In this document: positions 16,955 through 25,501 of the stretch, piece after piece
How the letters are laid out: every line of letters begins with the position of its first letter
Position numbering within the stretch: position 1 is the first letter of the stretch
DNA from: Thermoleophilia bacterium
GTDB taxonomy: Bacteria > Actinomycetota > Thermoleophilia > Gaiellales > Gaiellaceae
DNA: 64,000 bases
Assembly: GCA_020845695.1 (NCBI GenBank)
Contig: JADLFG010000031.1
Span: 1-64,000, forward strand
Direction: 5' to 3'
The notes under the pieces: model-generated
The model's input: only the letters and a program-made list of their open reading frames with translations
Told to the model about the DNA's origin: nothing
The model's database searches: none
Program-made: the position numbers and the translations under genes

Positions 16955-16994
16955 GATCAGGATGGATCAGGGAGGCGCCGCCGCGCGCTAGGGT
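16955..16994 (+). promoter_or_regulatory. GATCAGG repeats and leaderless -10 of the rSAM operon
   Basis: GATCAGG occurs at 16955-16961 and 16965-16971, one helical turn apart. The second copy extends to GATCAGGGAG, as in the nar promoter. TAGGGT (16989-16994) ends six bases before the GTG at 17001, implying a leaderless transcript. The shared box suggests co-regulation with the nar operon. Confidence 0.5.
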
Positions 16995-17000
16995 ACGGGC

Positions 17001-18116
17001 GTGACCCTCCCAACTGCGCAGGTGCCCGGCCGCCCTCCGCTCGTCGTCGCCTGGGAAGTGACCCGGGCCTGCCCGCTCGCCTGCCGGCACTGCCGCGCGG
17101 CGGCCCAGCACCACGCCCACCCGGCCGAGCTCACGTACGACGAGGGGGTTGCGTTCATGCGCGACCTCGCCTGCGGCTATCCCGGTGCGGTCTTGATCCT
17201 GACCGGGGGCGAGCCGCTGACTCGCGGCGATACGCTCGAGCTGGCGCGAGAGGGGACGCGGCTCGGTCTCTCGATGGCGCTGTCCGTCGACGTCGGCTGG
17301 CTGCTCACGCCCGACACCTGCGCCGCGATCCGCGACGCTGGCGTCCAGCGGGTCTCGTTCTCGATCCACTACCCGGACGCCGAGGCGAGCGATCGCTTCT
17401 CGAGCACGCCCGGCTTCTTCGAGGCCGCCCTCGAGGGGCTCGCGAACCTGCGCGCGGCCGGGGTTCCCTTCCAGCTCCACACGAGCGTGATGCGCTCGAC
17501 CGCGCCAGGGCTGGCCGAGCTCTATGCGCTTGCCGAGCGAATCGGCGCGGCCGGCTGGGAGCTCTTCTTCCTCGTCCCGACCGGGCGAGGCAGCCTGCTC
17601 GCCGGCGAGGAGTTGCCGCCGGACGAGCAGGAGCGCGTGCTGACGTGGCTCTACGACCTGCAGCGCACGGCGCCGTTCCCCGTCAAGCAGATCTGCGCGC
17701 CGCACTTCAGGCGCGTCGAGGCCCAGCAGGCGCACGAGCGCGGCGAGCGGCGCTCGGCCCGGGTGACGAAGCGGCTGTCTGTGCTGTCGCGCGGCTGCCT
17801 GTCGGGGAACGGGTTCTGCTTCGTCTCCCACGTCGGCGACGTCTGCGGCTGCGGCTTCCTGCCGCTCTCGGTCGGCAACGTCCGCGACCGCTCGTTCTCC
17901 GCGCTCTACCGCGAGGCGCCGCTGTTTCAGGCGTTTCGTGACCCCCAGCGGCTGGGTGGGGCCTGCGGTGCCTGCGAGTACCGGGTGCTCTGCGGCGGCT
18001 GTCGTGCCCGCGCGTACGCCGCGACCGGCGATCCGCTCGCGGAGGAGCCGGACTGCGCGTGGGAGCCTGCCGGGTGGCAGCGGGCGGAGCGGGCGGCTCA
18101 GGGAGGCCGGGCGTGA
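17001..18116 (+). CDS. radical SAM/SPASM protein, NirJ/AhbD-like
   Basis: A 371-residue radical SAM enzyme. The SAM-cluster motif is Cys24-x3-Cys28-x2-Cys31 (CPLACRHC), and TGGEPL follows in the SAM-binding loop. The C-terminal SPASM-like region has CGCGFLP and then CGACEYRVLCGGCRARAYA, which would hold auxiliary Fe-S clusters. The pattern resembles haem-modifying enzymes of the NirJ/AhbC/AhbD group and related uncharacterised actinobacterial proteins. The exact reaction is unknown. It overlaps the DGC gene by four bases and lies next to the nitrate-reductase island. Confidence 0.85.
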   Translation: MTLPTAQVPGRPPLVVAWEVTRACPLACRHCRAAAQHHAHPAELTYDEGVAFMRDLACGYPGAVLILTGGEPLTRGDTLELAREGTRLGLSMALSVDVGWLLTPDTCAAIRDAGVQRVSFSIHYPDAEASDRFSSTPGFFEAALEGLANLRAAGVPFQLHTSVMRSTAPGLAELYALAERIGAAGWELFFLVPTGRGSLLAGEELPPDEQERVLTWLYDLQRTAPFPVKQICAPHFRRVEAQQAHERGERRSARVTKRLSVLSRGCLSGNGFCFVSHVGDVCGCGFLPLSVGNVRDRSFSALYREAPLFQAFRDPQRLGGACGACEYRVLCGGCRARAYAATGDPLAEEPDCAWEPAGWQRAERAAQGGRA

Positions 18117-18535
18117 GCAGAGCCCCCGAGCTCGCGGTCGTGTACGCCTGCTCGGGCAGCTCCAACGTCGCCCAGCTCGCGAACGCGATCGCCGTCAGGC
18201 TCGACCGCGCTGGGCTCGCCGACATGTCGTGCATCGCCGGCGTCGGCGGGGACGTGAAGCCGCTCGTGCGGCGCGCGACCACGTCGCCGCGCGTCGTCGC
18301 GCTCGACGGCTGCCCGCTCGCCTGTTGCGAGCGCGTGCTCGCCAGCAAGGGCGTCGCTCCCGAGCGGATCGTCCGGCTGCACCAGCGCGGGTTGCGCAAG
18401 CGCCAGCACGCGGACTTCGCAGCCGCCGAGACCGAGCGGGTCTACCGCGACGTGCTCGCCGAGGTCGCCCCGACGCTGCTCGCCGCCGCGCCCGGGCTCG
18501 AGCCGCTGCTGGCACGGGAGCTGTCCGAGCGATGA
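18113..18535 (+). CDS. DGC-domain putative zinc-binding protein
   Basis: A 140-residue protein matching the DGC family, named after its Asp-Gly-Cys motif (LDGCPLACCE here). Another family segment is YACSGSSNVAQLAN near the N terminus, with MSCIAGVGG in the middle. Conserved Cys residues probably bind zinc. The GTG start overlaps the radical SAM stop (GTGA) and has GGGAGG upstream. Its cellular role is not established; neighbours suggest metal or cofactor handling during anaerobic or nitrosative conditions. Confidence 0.85.
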   Translation: MSRAPELAVVYACSGSSNVAQLANAIAVRLDRAGLADMSCIAGVGGDVKPLVRRATTSPRVVALDGCPLACCERVLASKGVAPERIVRLHQRGLRKRQHADFAAAETERVYRDVLAEVAPTLLAAAPGLEPLLARELSER

Positions 18536-19239
18536 GCGGCATCGATCCGCAGCGCACCGTGGCCGAGCTCGTGATCGAGCGCCCCGCGCGGAGTCGGCTC
18601 TTCGAGCAGCTCGGGATCGACTACTGCTGCGGCGGCCGGGCCAGCCTCGCCGCCGCCTGCTCCGAGCGCGGTCTCGAGCCGGCGACCGTCGCGGCGATGC
18701 TGGTCGCGTTCGAGCAGGTTTCCGGTGGGGAGGGCGGTGACGAGCGGGACTGGTCGGCGGCGCCCCTGGGCGCGCTCTGCGACCACATCGTCGCCGAGCA
18801 TCACGGCTACCTGCGCTCGGAGCTGCCGCGGCTCGAGGGGATGCTCGAGCGGGTCGTCCGCGCCCACGGCGAGCGTCACCCGGAGATCGTCGAGACGCGG
18901 GACCTCTTCGAGGCGGTCGCGGCCGAGCTCGACACGCACATGCACGTCGAGGAGGAGGTCGTGTTTCCCGTCTGCCGGGGGCTCGACGAGGGCATCGTTC
19001 CGGAGCCGTCGGAGCTCGCGGGCTCGATCCGCGCGATGGAGCACGACCACGACCTCACGGGTGCCGCGCTCGTCAGGATGCGCGAGCTGACCGGCGGCTT
19101 CGCTCCGCCCGCGGACGCCTGCAACACCTACCGGGCGGCGCTCGAGGGCCTCGTCGCGCTCGAGCGCGACCTGCACCGGCACATCCACGAGGAGAACAAC
19201 ATCCTCTTCCCGCGCGCCCTCGGGCTCGTGGGCGTGTGA
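18532..19239 (+). CDS. ric: iron-sulfur cluster repair di-iron protein (RIC/ScdA/YtfE)
   Basis: A 235-residue RIC protein that restores Fe-S clusters damaged by nitric oxide or oxidants. The N-terminal ScdA_N domain (about 1-65) carries DYCCGG with Cys32 and Cys33. The C-terminal hemerythrin-like helical bundle has di-iron ligands in HIVAEHHGYL, DTHMHVEEEVVFP, EHDHD and HIHEENNILFP. The start overlaps the DGC stop (ATGA), so all three genes form one operon. Its place beside nitrate reductase fits defence against NO formed from nitrite. Confidence 0.93.
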   Translation: MSGIDPQRTVAELVIERPARSRLFEQLGIDYCCGGRASLAAACSERGLEPATVAAMLVAFEQVSGGEGGDERDWSAAPLGALCDHIVAEHHGYLRSELPRLEGMLERVVRAHGERHPEIVETRDLFEAVAAELDTHMHVEEEVVFPVCRGLDEGIVPEPSELAGSIRAMEHDHDLTGAALVRMRELTGGFAPPADACNTYRAALEGLVALERDLHRHIHEENNILFPRALGLVGV

Positions 19240-19263
19240 CCCCGGCGCGGCTGGCCCGACCGG

Positions 19264-19650
19264 CTAGCGGGGCGTCAGCGCGTCCCTGATCTCGGTCAGG
19301 ATCCGCACCTCGTCGGTCGGCTCGGCGGGCGGCTCCTCGCCCTGCCGGCGCCGGGCGGCGAGCGCGTTCAGCGGCTTGACGACGAGGAAGAAGATCGCGG
19401 CCGCGATGAACGCGAAGGAGAGCAGCGCGTTGATCACGGCGCCGTAGCGGAACGTGCTCTCGTTGATCGTGAAGCTGAGGCCGGAGAAATCGGGCTCGCC
19501 GAAGATCGCCGCGATCAGCGGCGTCAGCAGGTTCTCGACCAGCGATGTGATCACGGCGCCGAACGCGGCGCCGAGCACGACGGCGATCGCGAGGTCGACG
19601 ACGTTGCCCCTCGTGGCGAAATCCCGGAACTCGCGTAGTCCTGTGCGCAT
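19264..19650 (-). CDS. mscL: large-conductance mechanosensitive channel
   Basis: A 128-residue MscL that opens under membrane tension to release solutes. The N-terminal helix is FRDFATRGNVVDLAIAVVLG, with TM1 at about 14-40 and TM2 at about 68-92 (ALLSFAFIAAAIFFLVV), and a charged cytoplasmic tail follows. The ATG at 19650 is preferred over the one at 19665 because AGGAGG lies six bases upstream. It is convergent with ric. Confidence 0.95.
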   Translation of the reverse strand: MRTGLREFRDFATRGNVVDLAIAVVLGAAFGAVITSLVENLLTPLIAAIFGEPDFSGLSFTINESTFRYGAVINALLSFAFIAAAIFFLVVKPLNALAARRRQGEEPPAEPTDEVRILTEIRDALTPR

Positions 19651-19723
19651 GTCGCCTCCTCCCATCCGGATGCCGGTCGAGCGTCTCCCGCCAGCGTACG
19701 GGGCGCTCCGGCCGGAGCGGCGT

Positions 19724-20512
19724 CTACGGCGTGGGGGCGGCGGCGTGGGCGGGCACCGTGACGCGGACGGTGGGGCCGGAGCCCGAGGAATCGACCGAGA
19801 CCTCGCCGCGGACGATCCGGGCGCGCTCGCGGATCGCCTCGAGCCGCTCGCGGCGGCGCTCCTCGACGCCGTCGTCGCCGACGACGACGGCGAAGCCGCC
19901 GGCGGGCACGTCCTCGAGTCGCACCGAGATCCGCCGGGGAGAGCGGCGGGACGCCTGCGTGAGCGCCTCGCGGATGGTCTGGTAGAGAGAGACCTGGGCG
20001 CCGGGGACGAGCCGCTCCCCGGCCGCCACGTCCACGGAGACGGGGATGCCGCGGGCGTCCTCGATCTGGTCGGCGAGGGCTCGCACGGCCGCGTCGAAGC
20101 CCTGGTCGCGGAGGATCACCGGCTCGATCGCGAACGAGAGATCGCGGAGCGTCTGGATCACCTCGCGCTCCCGCTCGACCGCGACGCGAATCACCCGCTC
20201 GGCCTCCGCAGTCTGCCCGTCGGCCAGCGCGGCCAGGGCCGCGTCGTGCATGAGCACGATCCCCGAGAGGGATTGCAACGGCCCGTCGTGGAGGACGAGC
20301 GAGAGCCGCCGCCGCTCGTCCTGCTCGGCCGTGACGAGCTGGCCGGCGAGGAGCTCCCGCTCGGCTTCACGCTCGGCCGCCGCCCGCTCCAGGCGGCGGG
20401 CGGACGCCCGCTCGCGGCGGCGGGCCGCGCAGGTCGCCCCGACGGCTCCCGCGAGCGCGCCCAGGAGCGCGCTAGTCGATGATCGACTCGCGCAGCGCGA
20501 TCGCGACGGCAT
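19724..20512 (-). CDS. NarL-type sensor histidine kinase with degenerate ATPase
   Basis: A 262-residue HisKA_3-type kinase. A short hydrophobic stretch (about 15-31) precedes a charged coiled-coil region. The phosphoacceptor box is DERRRLSLVLHDGPLQS. The ATPase domain is altered: the N-box reads REALTQASRR, with Gln where Asn is expected, and the following DDGVEE lacks the usual DxGxG. ATP binding may be weak or lost. The ATG at 20512 overlaps the regulator gene end by about 40 bases and has no strong ribosome site, so the start is uncertain. It is paired with the response regulator just upstream in transcription. Confidence 0.78.
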   Translation of the reverse strand: MPSRSRCASRSSTSALLGALAGAVGATCAARRRERASARRLERAAAEREAERELLAGQLVTAEQDERRRLSLVLHDGPLQSLSGIVLMHDAALAALADGQTAEAERVIRVAVEREREVIQTLRDLSFAIEPVILRDQGFDAAVRALADQIEDARGIPVSVDVAAGERLVPGAQVSLYQTIREALTQASRRSPRRISVRLEDVPAGGFAVVVGDDGVEERRRERLEAIRERARIVRGEVSVDSSGSGPTVRVTVPAHAAAPTP

Positions 20513-21092
20513 GCGTTCGCGTGTCGGCTTCGAGCTTGGCCAGGATGTGCCGGACATGGCTCTTGACCGTCTCCTGCGAGATGAACAGCTTCGCCGCCGC
20601 ATCCGCATTCGACATGCCGTCGGCGAGGAGCTGCAGGATCTCCCGCTCGCGCGGTGTCAAGAGGTCGTGGCTGTCACGGTTCAGGAACGTGGGCATCAGC
20701 GCCGGGTCGACGTAGCCCTCGCCGTTCGCCACCTTCTCGATCGCGCGCACGAGCGTGTCGTTTGGCGCTTCCTTGAGGAGGTAGCCGCGGGCGCCGGACT
20801 CGAGGCCGCGGGAGAGCAGGCTGCGCTCGCCGTAGGCGGTGAAGAGCAGCACGGACGTGTCGGGCAGGGTCTCGCGGATTCGCTTCGTCGCCTCGAGCCC
20901 GTCGGTGCCTGGCATCCGGATGTCCATGATCACGACGTCCGGCCGGCGGCGCTCGGCCAGCGCGACCGCACCCTCGCCGTCGGACGCCTCGCCGATCACG
21001 CGGATGTGCGGGGAGCGAGACAGAGAGAGACGAAGCCCCTCGCGCACGACCTCGTGGTCGTCGGCGATCAGGCAGGTGATCTCGGATGCCAT
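20472..21092 (-). CDS. NarL/FixJ-family response regulator
   Basis: A 206-residue two-component regulator. The receiver domain (about 5-120) has the acidic pair ADDHE, the phosphoacceptor Asp in VIMDIRMPG, and LLKEAP with the conserved Lys. The LuxR helix-turn-helix (about 140-205) contains LTPREREIL and ISQETVKSHVRHIL. It is transcribed first, with its kinase overlapping the end. Target genes are not evident from the sequence. Confidence 0.92.
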   Translation of the reverse strand: MASEITCLIADDHEVVREGLRLSLSRSPHIRVIGEASDGEGAVALAERRRPDVVIMDIRMPGTDGLEATKRIRETLPDTSVLLFTAYGERSLLSRGLESGARGYLLKEAPNDTLVRAIEKVANGEGYVDPALMPTFLNRDSHDLLTPREREILQLLADGMSNADAAAKLFISQETVKSHVRHILAKLEADTRTHAVAIALRESIID

Positions 21093-21153
21093 CCCACCTG
21101 CCTTGTCGGCGGTGGGAGCGCCCGACTTTAGCCGGGGCTTCCGGGGCGGCGGC

Positions 21154-21159
21154 TATACT
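21154..21159 (+). promoter_or_regulatory. -10 element TATACT
   Basis: A near-consensus -10 hexamer 58 bases upstream of the CNNM-family GTG at 21218. It gives a leader of about 50 bases, longer than usual in this window. No -35 stands out. Confidence 0.5.
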
Positions 21160-21217
21160 CGTCATGCAAGTTGGACGGCGACCTTCCGCCTAGTACCCCC
21201 GCCCGGGAGGCCGGGGC

Positions 21218-22528
21218 GTGAGCGACGGCCTCAGGATCTTCCTGGTGTTTCTGCTCGTGCTCGGGAACGCCTGGTTCGTCGTCGCCGAGTACGCGCTCAT
21301 CACCTCGCGGCGCTCGACGCTCGCGGAGCTGGCGAAGGAGCACCGGCGCGGGGCGGCGACGGCGCTGCGCCTGATGGAGGAGCCGGTCCGCTTCATCTCG
21401 ACCGTCCAGGTCGGGATCACGATCTTCTCGATCCTGCTCGGCGCGATCGGCGAGCGGCTCCTGGCTCACCTCTTCGATCCGCACCTGCCCCGGACCGTGT
21501 CGTTCCTCGTCTCTTTCGCGCTCCTGACCTACCTGGGCCTGGTGGTCGGCGAGCTCGTGCCGAAGGCGTTCGCGCTCCAGCACGCGGAGCGGATCGCCGT
21601 CGTGATCGCCGCGCCGGTCGACGTCATGCAGCGGGTCGCCCATCCGCTCGTCGTGATCCTGCAGGGCTCGGCGAAGGGGATCCTGAGGCTGTTCGGGATG
21701 CGCTCCGCGCCGGTCGGGATGGTCGTCCGCTCCGAGGAGGAGATCCGCTCGATGCTCGCGGAGGCGGAGGAGACCGGGCTGATCGAGGAGGCGGAGGAGG
21801 AGATGATCTACAAGGTCTTCGACTTCGCCGACAAGGAGGTGCACGACGTGATGGTGCCCCGGCCGGAGGTGGTCGGCGTCTCGGTCGAGCTGCCGGCCGA
21901 GGAGTGCCTGGCCGCGGTGATCGACTCGCCCTACACTCGCTACCCGGCCTACCGCGGCTCGCTCGACGAGATCGCCGGGATCCTCCACGTGCGCGACCTG
22001 TTCTCGGCCCTGTACGCGAACGGAATCCAGAACGTGCGGATCGAGGACATCGTCCGGCCCGCCCATGTGGTGCCGGAGACGAAGGACCTCGGCCCGCTCC
22101 TGACCGAGTTTCGGCGCACGAACCAGCACATGGCGATCGTCGTCGACGAGTACGGCTCGACGCAGGGGATCGTGACGCTCGAGGACCTGCTCGAGGAGAT
22201 CGTCGGCGAGATCGAGGACGAGTACGACATGCCGGACGACTCGGTGGAGCGGATCGACGAGCGCACGATCCGGGTCGACGGCACGTTCCCGATCGACGAC
22301 TTCAACGAGCAGTTCGGCCAGGAGCTGCCGGCCGAGGACTACCACACGCTCGCAGGCTTCGTCTTCGGCGAGCTCGGCCGCGCCCCGGAGCCCGGCGACG
22401 AGGTCGCCTGGGACGGGCTGCGCTTCGAGGTCGTCGGCACCGACGGCCCCCGGATCGAGCTGCTCCAGGTCGAGTTCCTGCCGCAGGCGACGGGTGGGGA
22501 GGAGGGGCCGGAAGGCACGGAGGCGTGA
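21218..22528 (+). CDS. CNNM/CorC-family transporter-associated protein (HlyC-like)
   Basis: A 436-residue protein. The DUF21/CNNM membrane domain (about 1-185) has NAWFVVAEYAL, and TVQVGITIFSILLGAIGE. Two CBS domains follow (about 205-330), containing MVPRPEVVGV and VVDEYGSTQGIVTLEDLLEEI. A C-terminal CorC_HlyC domain (about 345-425) has RIDERTIRVDG and TLAGFVFGELG. The family is linked to Mg2+ or Co2+ efflux and is often misnamed hemolysin. The GTG start follows GGAGGCC. Confidence 0.9.
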   Translation: MSDGLRIFLVFLLVLGNAWFVVAEYALITSRRSTLAELAKEHRRGAATALRLMEEPVRFISTVQVGITIFSILLGAIGERLLAHLFDPHLPRTVSFLVSFALLTYLGLVVGELVPKAFALQHAERIAVVIAAPVDVMQRVAHPLVVILQGSAKGILRLFGMRSAPVGMVVRSEEEIRSMLAEAEETGLIEEAEEEMIYKVFDFADKEVHDVMVPRPEVVGVSVELPAEECLAAVIDSPYTRYPAYRGSLDEIAGILHVRDLFSALYANGIQNVRIEDIVRPAHVVPETKDLGPLLTEFRRTNQHMAIVVDEYGSTQGIVTLEDLLEEIVGEIEDEYDMPDDSVERIDERTIRVDGTFPIDDFNEQFGQELPAEDYHTLAGFVFGELGRAPEPGDEVAWDGLRFEVVGTDGPRIELLQVEFLPQATGGEEGPEGTEA

Positions 22529-22647
22529 CAGTCTCGGTGCACTCGGGCACTCACCCGTGACGGGGCTCGCGCTACGTTCGCTCCATGGGCGAGAGACGAC
22601 GTTCGGGCGCCCGGCGGCCGTCCGGCGGGAGGGCTAAGCTGCCTCGA

Positions 22648-22785
22648 GTGGAGCGCCTGGCGACCGAGTGGAACGAGCAGCACTACCTCGAGGTCGACGC
22701 CGCCCTGCTCTTCCTGGACAGCACGGCGCGGCTCGACAAGGCGATCGCCACGCTCCGGGCGGAGAGCGCCGCGCCGCTCGGGTAG
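22648..22785 (+). CDS. small hypothetical protein
   Basis: A 45-residue acidic, mostly helical product starting at the GTG at 22648. TAAGCT (22635-22640) ends seven bases upstream, a typical leaderless arrangement for this window. A second candidate start is the ATG at 22585, also with a -10-like TACGTT six bases before it, giving 66 residues with an Arg-rich N terminus. Function unknown; no family recognised. Confidence 0.4.
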   Translation: MERLATEWNEQHYLEVDAALLFLDSTARLDKAIATLRAESAAPLG

Positions 22786-22788
22786 GAG

Positions 22789-23217
22789 TCAGAGCGAGCC
22801 GAGCGGCGCGATCGCCCGCACCGGCTGGCCGGTCACCTCGGCGATCAGCTCGAAGTGCCGGTCGTAGTGCAGGACCGGCACCTCCGAGGCCTCGGCCGCG
22901 GCGGCGACGAGGAGATCGACGAGAGGCGGCCGACGGTGGTGGAAAGGCTCATGCTCAGCCAGCCCGTGCATGACGTCCATCGCGCGCCGCCATACGCGTT
23001 CGGAGATCGGACAGCGACGGAGGATATCGAGGTCCGCGCGGCGGCGTTCGAGCTCGGTTGCATCTCGCGTTTCCCGCAGGAGCTCCATCATGACGGCGTC
23101 GCACGTCGCGATCTCTCCGGCCGCCAGTCGCTCACCGAAAGCGCGTTGTTGCTCGGGCTGCCGTCTGCTGGCCGCCCAGGCGCTCGTGTCGGCGAGGTCG
23201 ATCACGGGTGCGGGCAC
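22789..23217 (-). CDS. vapC: PIN-domain ribonuclease toxin, VapC-like
   Basis: A 142-residue PIN-domain protein. The four acidic metal ligands are visible as Asp10 (LADTSAW), Glu45 (VMMELL), Asp101 (LVDLLVA) and Asp119 (HYDRHF). VapC toxins cleave tRNA or rRNA when freed from VapB. The GTG start lies 16 bases inside the end of the antitoxin gene, the usual operon order and coupling for vapBC. Confidence 0.88.
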   Translation of the reverse strand: MPAPVIDLADTSAWAASRRQPEQQRAFGERLAAGEIATCDAVMMELLRETRDATELERRRADLDILRRCPISERVWRRAMDVMHGLAEHEPFHHRRPPLVDLLVAAAAEASEVPVLHYDRHFELIAEVTGQPVRAIAPLGSL

Positions 23218-23444
23218 CGGTCATCGGGATCGTCGGTTCCCCACTCCCGAATCCTCTCGAGCTGCTCGAGCGTGAGGCCGCCGAGATCCCACTCGGCGAG
23301 TCGCCGGAGCGCTGCCCGGCGGGCCACTTGCTCGAGCGCCGCGTGCACGGTGTCGGTCGTGTTCTTCGTCCCCAGCTCATCGCGGGCGTCGGCCACGAGT
23401 CTCAGATCGAGGTTCAGAGACGTACGCTTCACCATGCGCTTCAT
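23202..23444 (-). CDS. vapB: VapB-like antitoxin
   Basis: An 80-residue protein with a ribbon-helix-helix-like N terminus ([12 protein letters not shown]) and a C-terminal part rich in acidic and aromatic residues that would wrap the PIN toxin. In-frame ATGs at 23453, 23444 and 23435 are all possible; 23444 is a compromise. TACTCT (23465-23460) is a plausible -10. The product normally neutralises VapC and represses its own promoter. Confidence 0.8.
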   Translation of the reverse strand: MKRMVKRTSLNLDLRLVADARDELGTKNTTDTVHAALEQVARRAALRRLAEWDLGGLTLEQLERIREWGTDDPDDRCPHP

Positions 23445-23513
23445 CGTATACATCAAAGAGTAGCGAAAGAGTCATATCGCTGTGCCGAATTGCGAGCGGC
23501 TACCGTTCCGACC

Positions 23514-24749
23514 GTGGCTCTCGTCGTCCAGAAGTACGGTGGCACCTCGGTCGGGTCGGCCGAGCGGATCCGGCGCGTCGCCGAGCGCGTGGTCGCGACC
23601 GCCGCCGCCGGGGACCGCGTCTGCGTCGTCGTCTCCGCGATGGGGCACACGACCGACGAGCTGCTCGACCTCGCCGCCCAGGTCTCGCCGTCCCCGCACG
23701 AGCGGGAGCTCGACATGCTCCTGACGGCCGGCGAGCGGATCTCGATGGCGCTGCTCTCGATGGCGATCATCGACCTCGGCCGGCAGGCGATCTCGTTCAC
23801 CGGCTCGCAGGCGGGGATCGTCACCGACACGAGCCACGGGCGCGCGAAAATCCTGGAGGTGAAGGCCAGGCGGGTGCTCGAGGCGCTCGAGGCGGGCAAG
23901 GTCGCGATCGTCGCTGGCTTTCAGGGCGTCTCGACCGAGGACGACGTGACCACGCTCGGCCGCGGCGGCTCCGACGCGACCGCGGGCGCGCTCGCCGCCG
24001 CCCTCGCCGCCGACGCGTGCGAGATCTACACGGACGTCGACGGCGTCTTCACCGCCGACCCCAGGCTCGTGCCCGCAGCGCGGAAGCTCGCCGAGCTGTC
24101 GTACGAGGAGATGCTCGAGCTGGCCACGTCCGGTGCGGGGGTCTTGATGCCGCGCTCGGTCGAGTTCGCCAGAAACCATGGCGTCGTCGTCCACGTCCGC
24201 TCGTCGTTCACCGGCGCCGAGGGGACGTGGGTGAGGAGGGAGGACGACTTGATGGAGAAAGCGATCATCTCGGGTGTCGCCCACGACGCATCCGAGGCCA
24301 AGGTGACGATCTCGGGGGTGCCCGACCAGCCGGGCGTCGCCGCGCGCGTGTTCCGCCCGCTCGCGGACGCGGGGGTCAACATCGACATGATCGTCCAGAA
24401 CGTGTCGGTCGCCGGCCGCTCGGACATCTCGTTCACCGTGCCCGTGACCGATCTCGACCGGGCCGAGCCGATCCTGCGCTCCGTCGCCGGCGAGGTCGGC
24501 GCGACCGACGTCGCCACCGACACCGACGTCGCCAAGGTCTCCGTCGTCGGCGCCGGCATGAAGACGCACCCCGGCATCGCAGCCGACATGTTCGACGCGC
24601 TCGCCGACGCGGGCATCAACATCGAGATCATCTCGACGTCGCCGATCCGGATCTCGTGCGTCGTGCGGGCGTCCGAGGTCGAGCGCGCGGTCGCCGTCGT
24701 CCACGACCGCTTCCGGCTCTCGGACGAGGTCGTCTACGAAGGCGCCTGA
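23514..24749 (+). CDS. lysC: aspartate kinase
   Basis: A 411-residue aspartokinase, first step of the aspartate pathway to lysine, threonine and methionine. The kinase domain (about 1-250) starts [10 protein letters not shown] and contains [11 protein letters not shown] and [13 protein letters not shown]. Two ACT domains (about 265-335 and 345-405) give allosteric feedback control. The family often has a nested internal start for a beta chain; the ATG near 24252 (MEKAIISG) would fit this. TACCGT (23501-23506) sits seven bases before the GTG, indicating a leaderless mRNA. Confidence 0.95.
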   Translation: MALVVQKYGGTSVGSAERIRRVAERVVATAAAGDRVCVVVSAMGHTTDELLDLAAQVSPSPHERELDMLLTAGERISMALLSMAIIDLGRQAISFTGSQAGIVTDTSHGRAKILEVKARRVLEALEAGKVAIVAGFQGVSTEDDVTTLGRGGSDATAGALAAALAADACEIYTDVDGVFTADPRLVPAARKLAELSYEEMLELATSGAGVLMPRSVEFARNHGVVVHVRSSFTGAEGTWVRREDDLMEKAIISGVAHDASEAKVTISGVPDQPGVAARVFRPLADAGVNIDMIVQNVSVAGRSDISFTVPVTDLDRAEPILRSVAGEVGATDVATDTDVAKVSVVGAGMKTHPGIAADMFDALADAGINIEIISTSPIRISCVVRASEVERAVAVVHDRFRLSDEVVYEGA

Positions 24750-24755
24750 GCGGGC

Positions 24756-25418
24756 TCAGAACGTGCCGTAACGGTCGTACGCCTCGATCGGCAGCATCCC
24801 GGCCCGCACCGCGTCCCGGATCTCGTTCTCGGTTCCCGCCTTCTCCTCGGCGCCGGCGAGCACGTCGGCGACCGCCTCGCCCGGGACGACCACGACCCCA
24901 TCGAGATCGCCGACCACCCAGTCGCCGGGGGCGATCCTGACGCCGCCGACCGTGACGACGACGTCCCAGTCCACGACCTCCCAGCGCGGCGGCCCGTCCT
25001 GCGGCGTCGTGTAGCGGCAGAAGACGGGGAAGTCCTCGCGGAGGATGAAGTCGACGTCGCGGACGCCCCCGTCGATCACGGCGCCCGCGCAGCCGCGTGC
25101 CTTCAGGGACGTCGCGGAGAGCTCTCCGAGCTGCGCGGCGGTCGAGTCGTTCGTCTTGTAGACGGCAACGTACCCGGGCGGCACCGAGCCGAACATCGTC
25201 ACGATCCGGCGCACGACCGCATCGTGGTCCTTCCCCGTCTGCGGGCGACCCTCGACGGTGAAAGCGGGCCCCGCGAGCCGCATCCCCGGCCGCAGCGGGT
25301 TGAGGCTGGACGGCAGCGTCTGGTGCATGCAGCCGAGCCGGTCGAGGCTGTCGGCGACGACGCCGGTGTAGAGGGCGGAGAAGCGCCGAGCGAGGTCGGC
25401 GACGGTCGGATCGGTCAT
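24756..25418 (-). CDS. RraA-family protein / HMG aldolase-like
   Basis: A 220-residue RraA-like protein. The family includes RNase E inhibitors and 4-hydroxy-4-methyl-2-oxoglutarate aldolases. The substrate/metal motif is GAVIDGGVRDVDFI, with GDWVVGDLDGVVVVP downstream, and an N-terminal ADSLDRLG. The conserved Arg-Asp of the aldolase site is present, so an aldolase or decarboxylase role is possible. The ATG at 25418 follows GGGAG. It is convergent with lysC, six bases apart. Confidence 0.85.
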   Translation of the reverse strand: MTDPTVADLARRFSALYTGVVADSLDRLGCMHQTLPSSLNPLRPGMRLAGPAFTVEGRPQTGKDHDAVVRRIVTMFGSVPPGYVAVYKTNDSTAAQLGELSATSLKARGCAGAVIDGGVRDVDFILREDFPVFCRYTTPQDGPPRWEVVDWDVVVTVGGVRIAPGDWVVGDLDGVVVVPGEAVADVLAGAEEKAGTENEIRDAVRAGMLPIEAYDRYGTF

Positions 25419-25501
25419 CGAGGCTCCCGGTCGAAGGTTTCCCCGTAGCTTCTCCGAGCGGCCGGCGGCGCGCAAGCGGGAACGGCGAGGACGGGTTGCC
25501 G

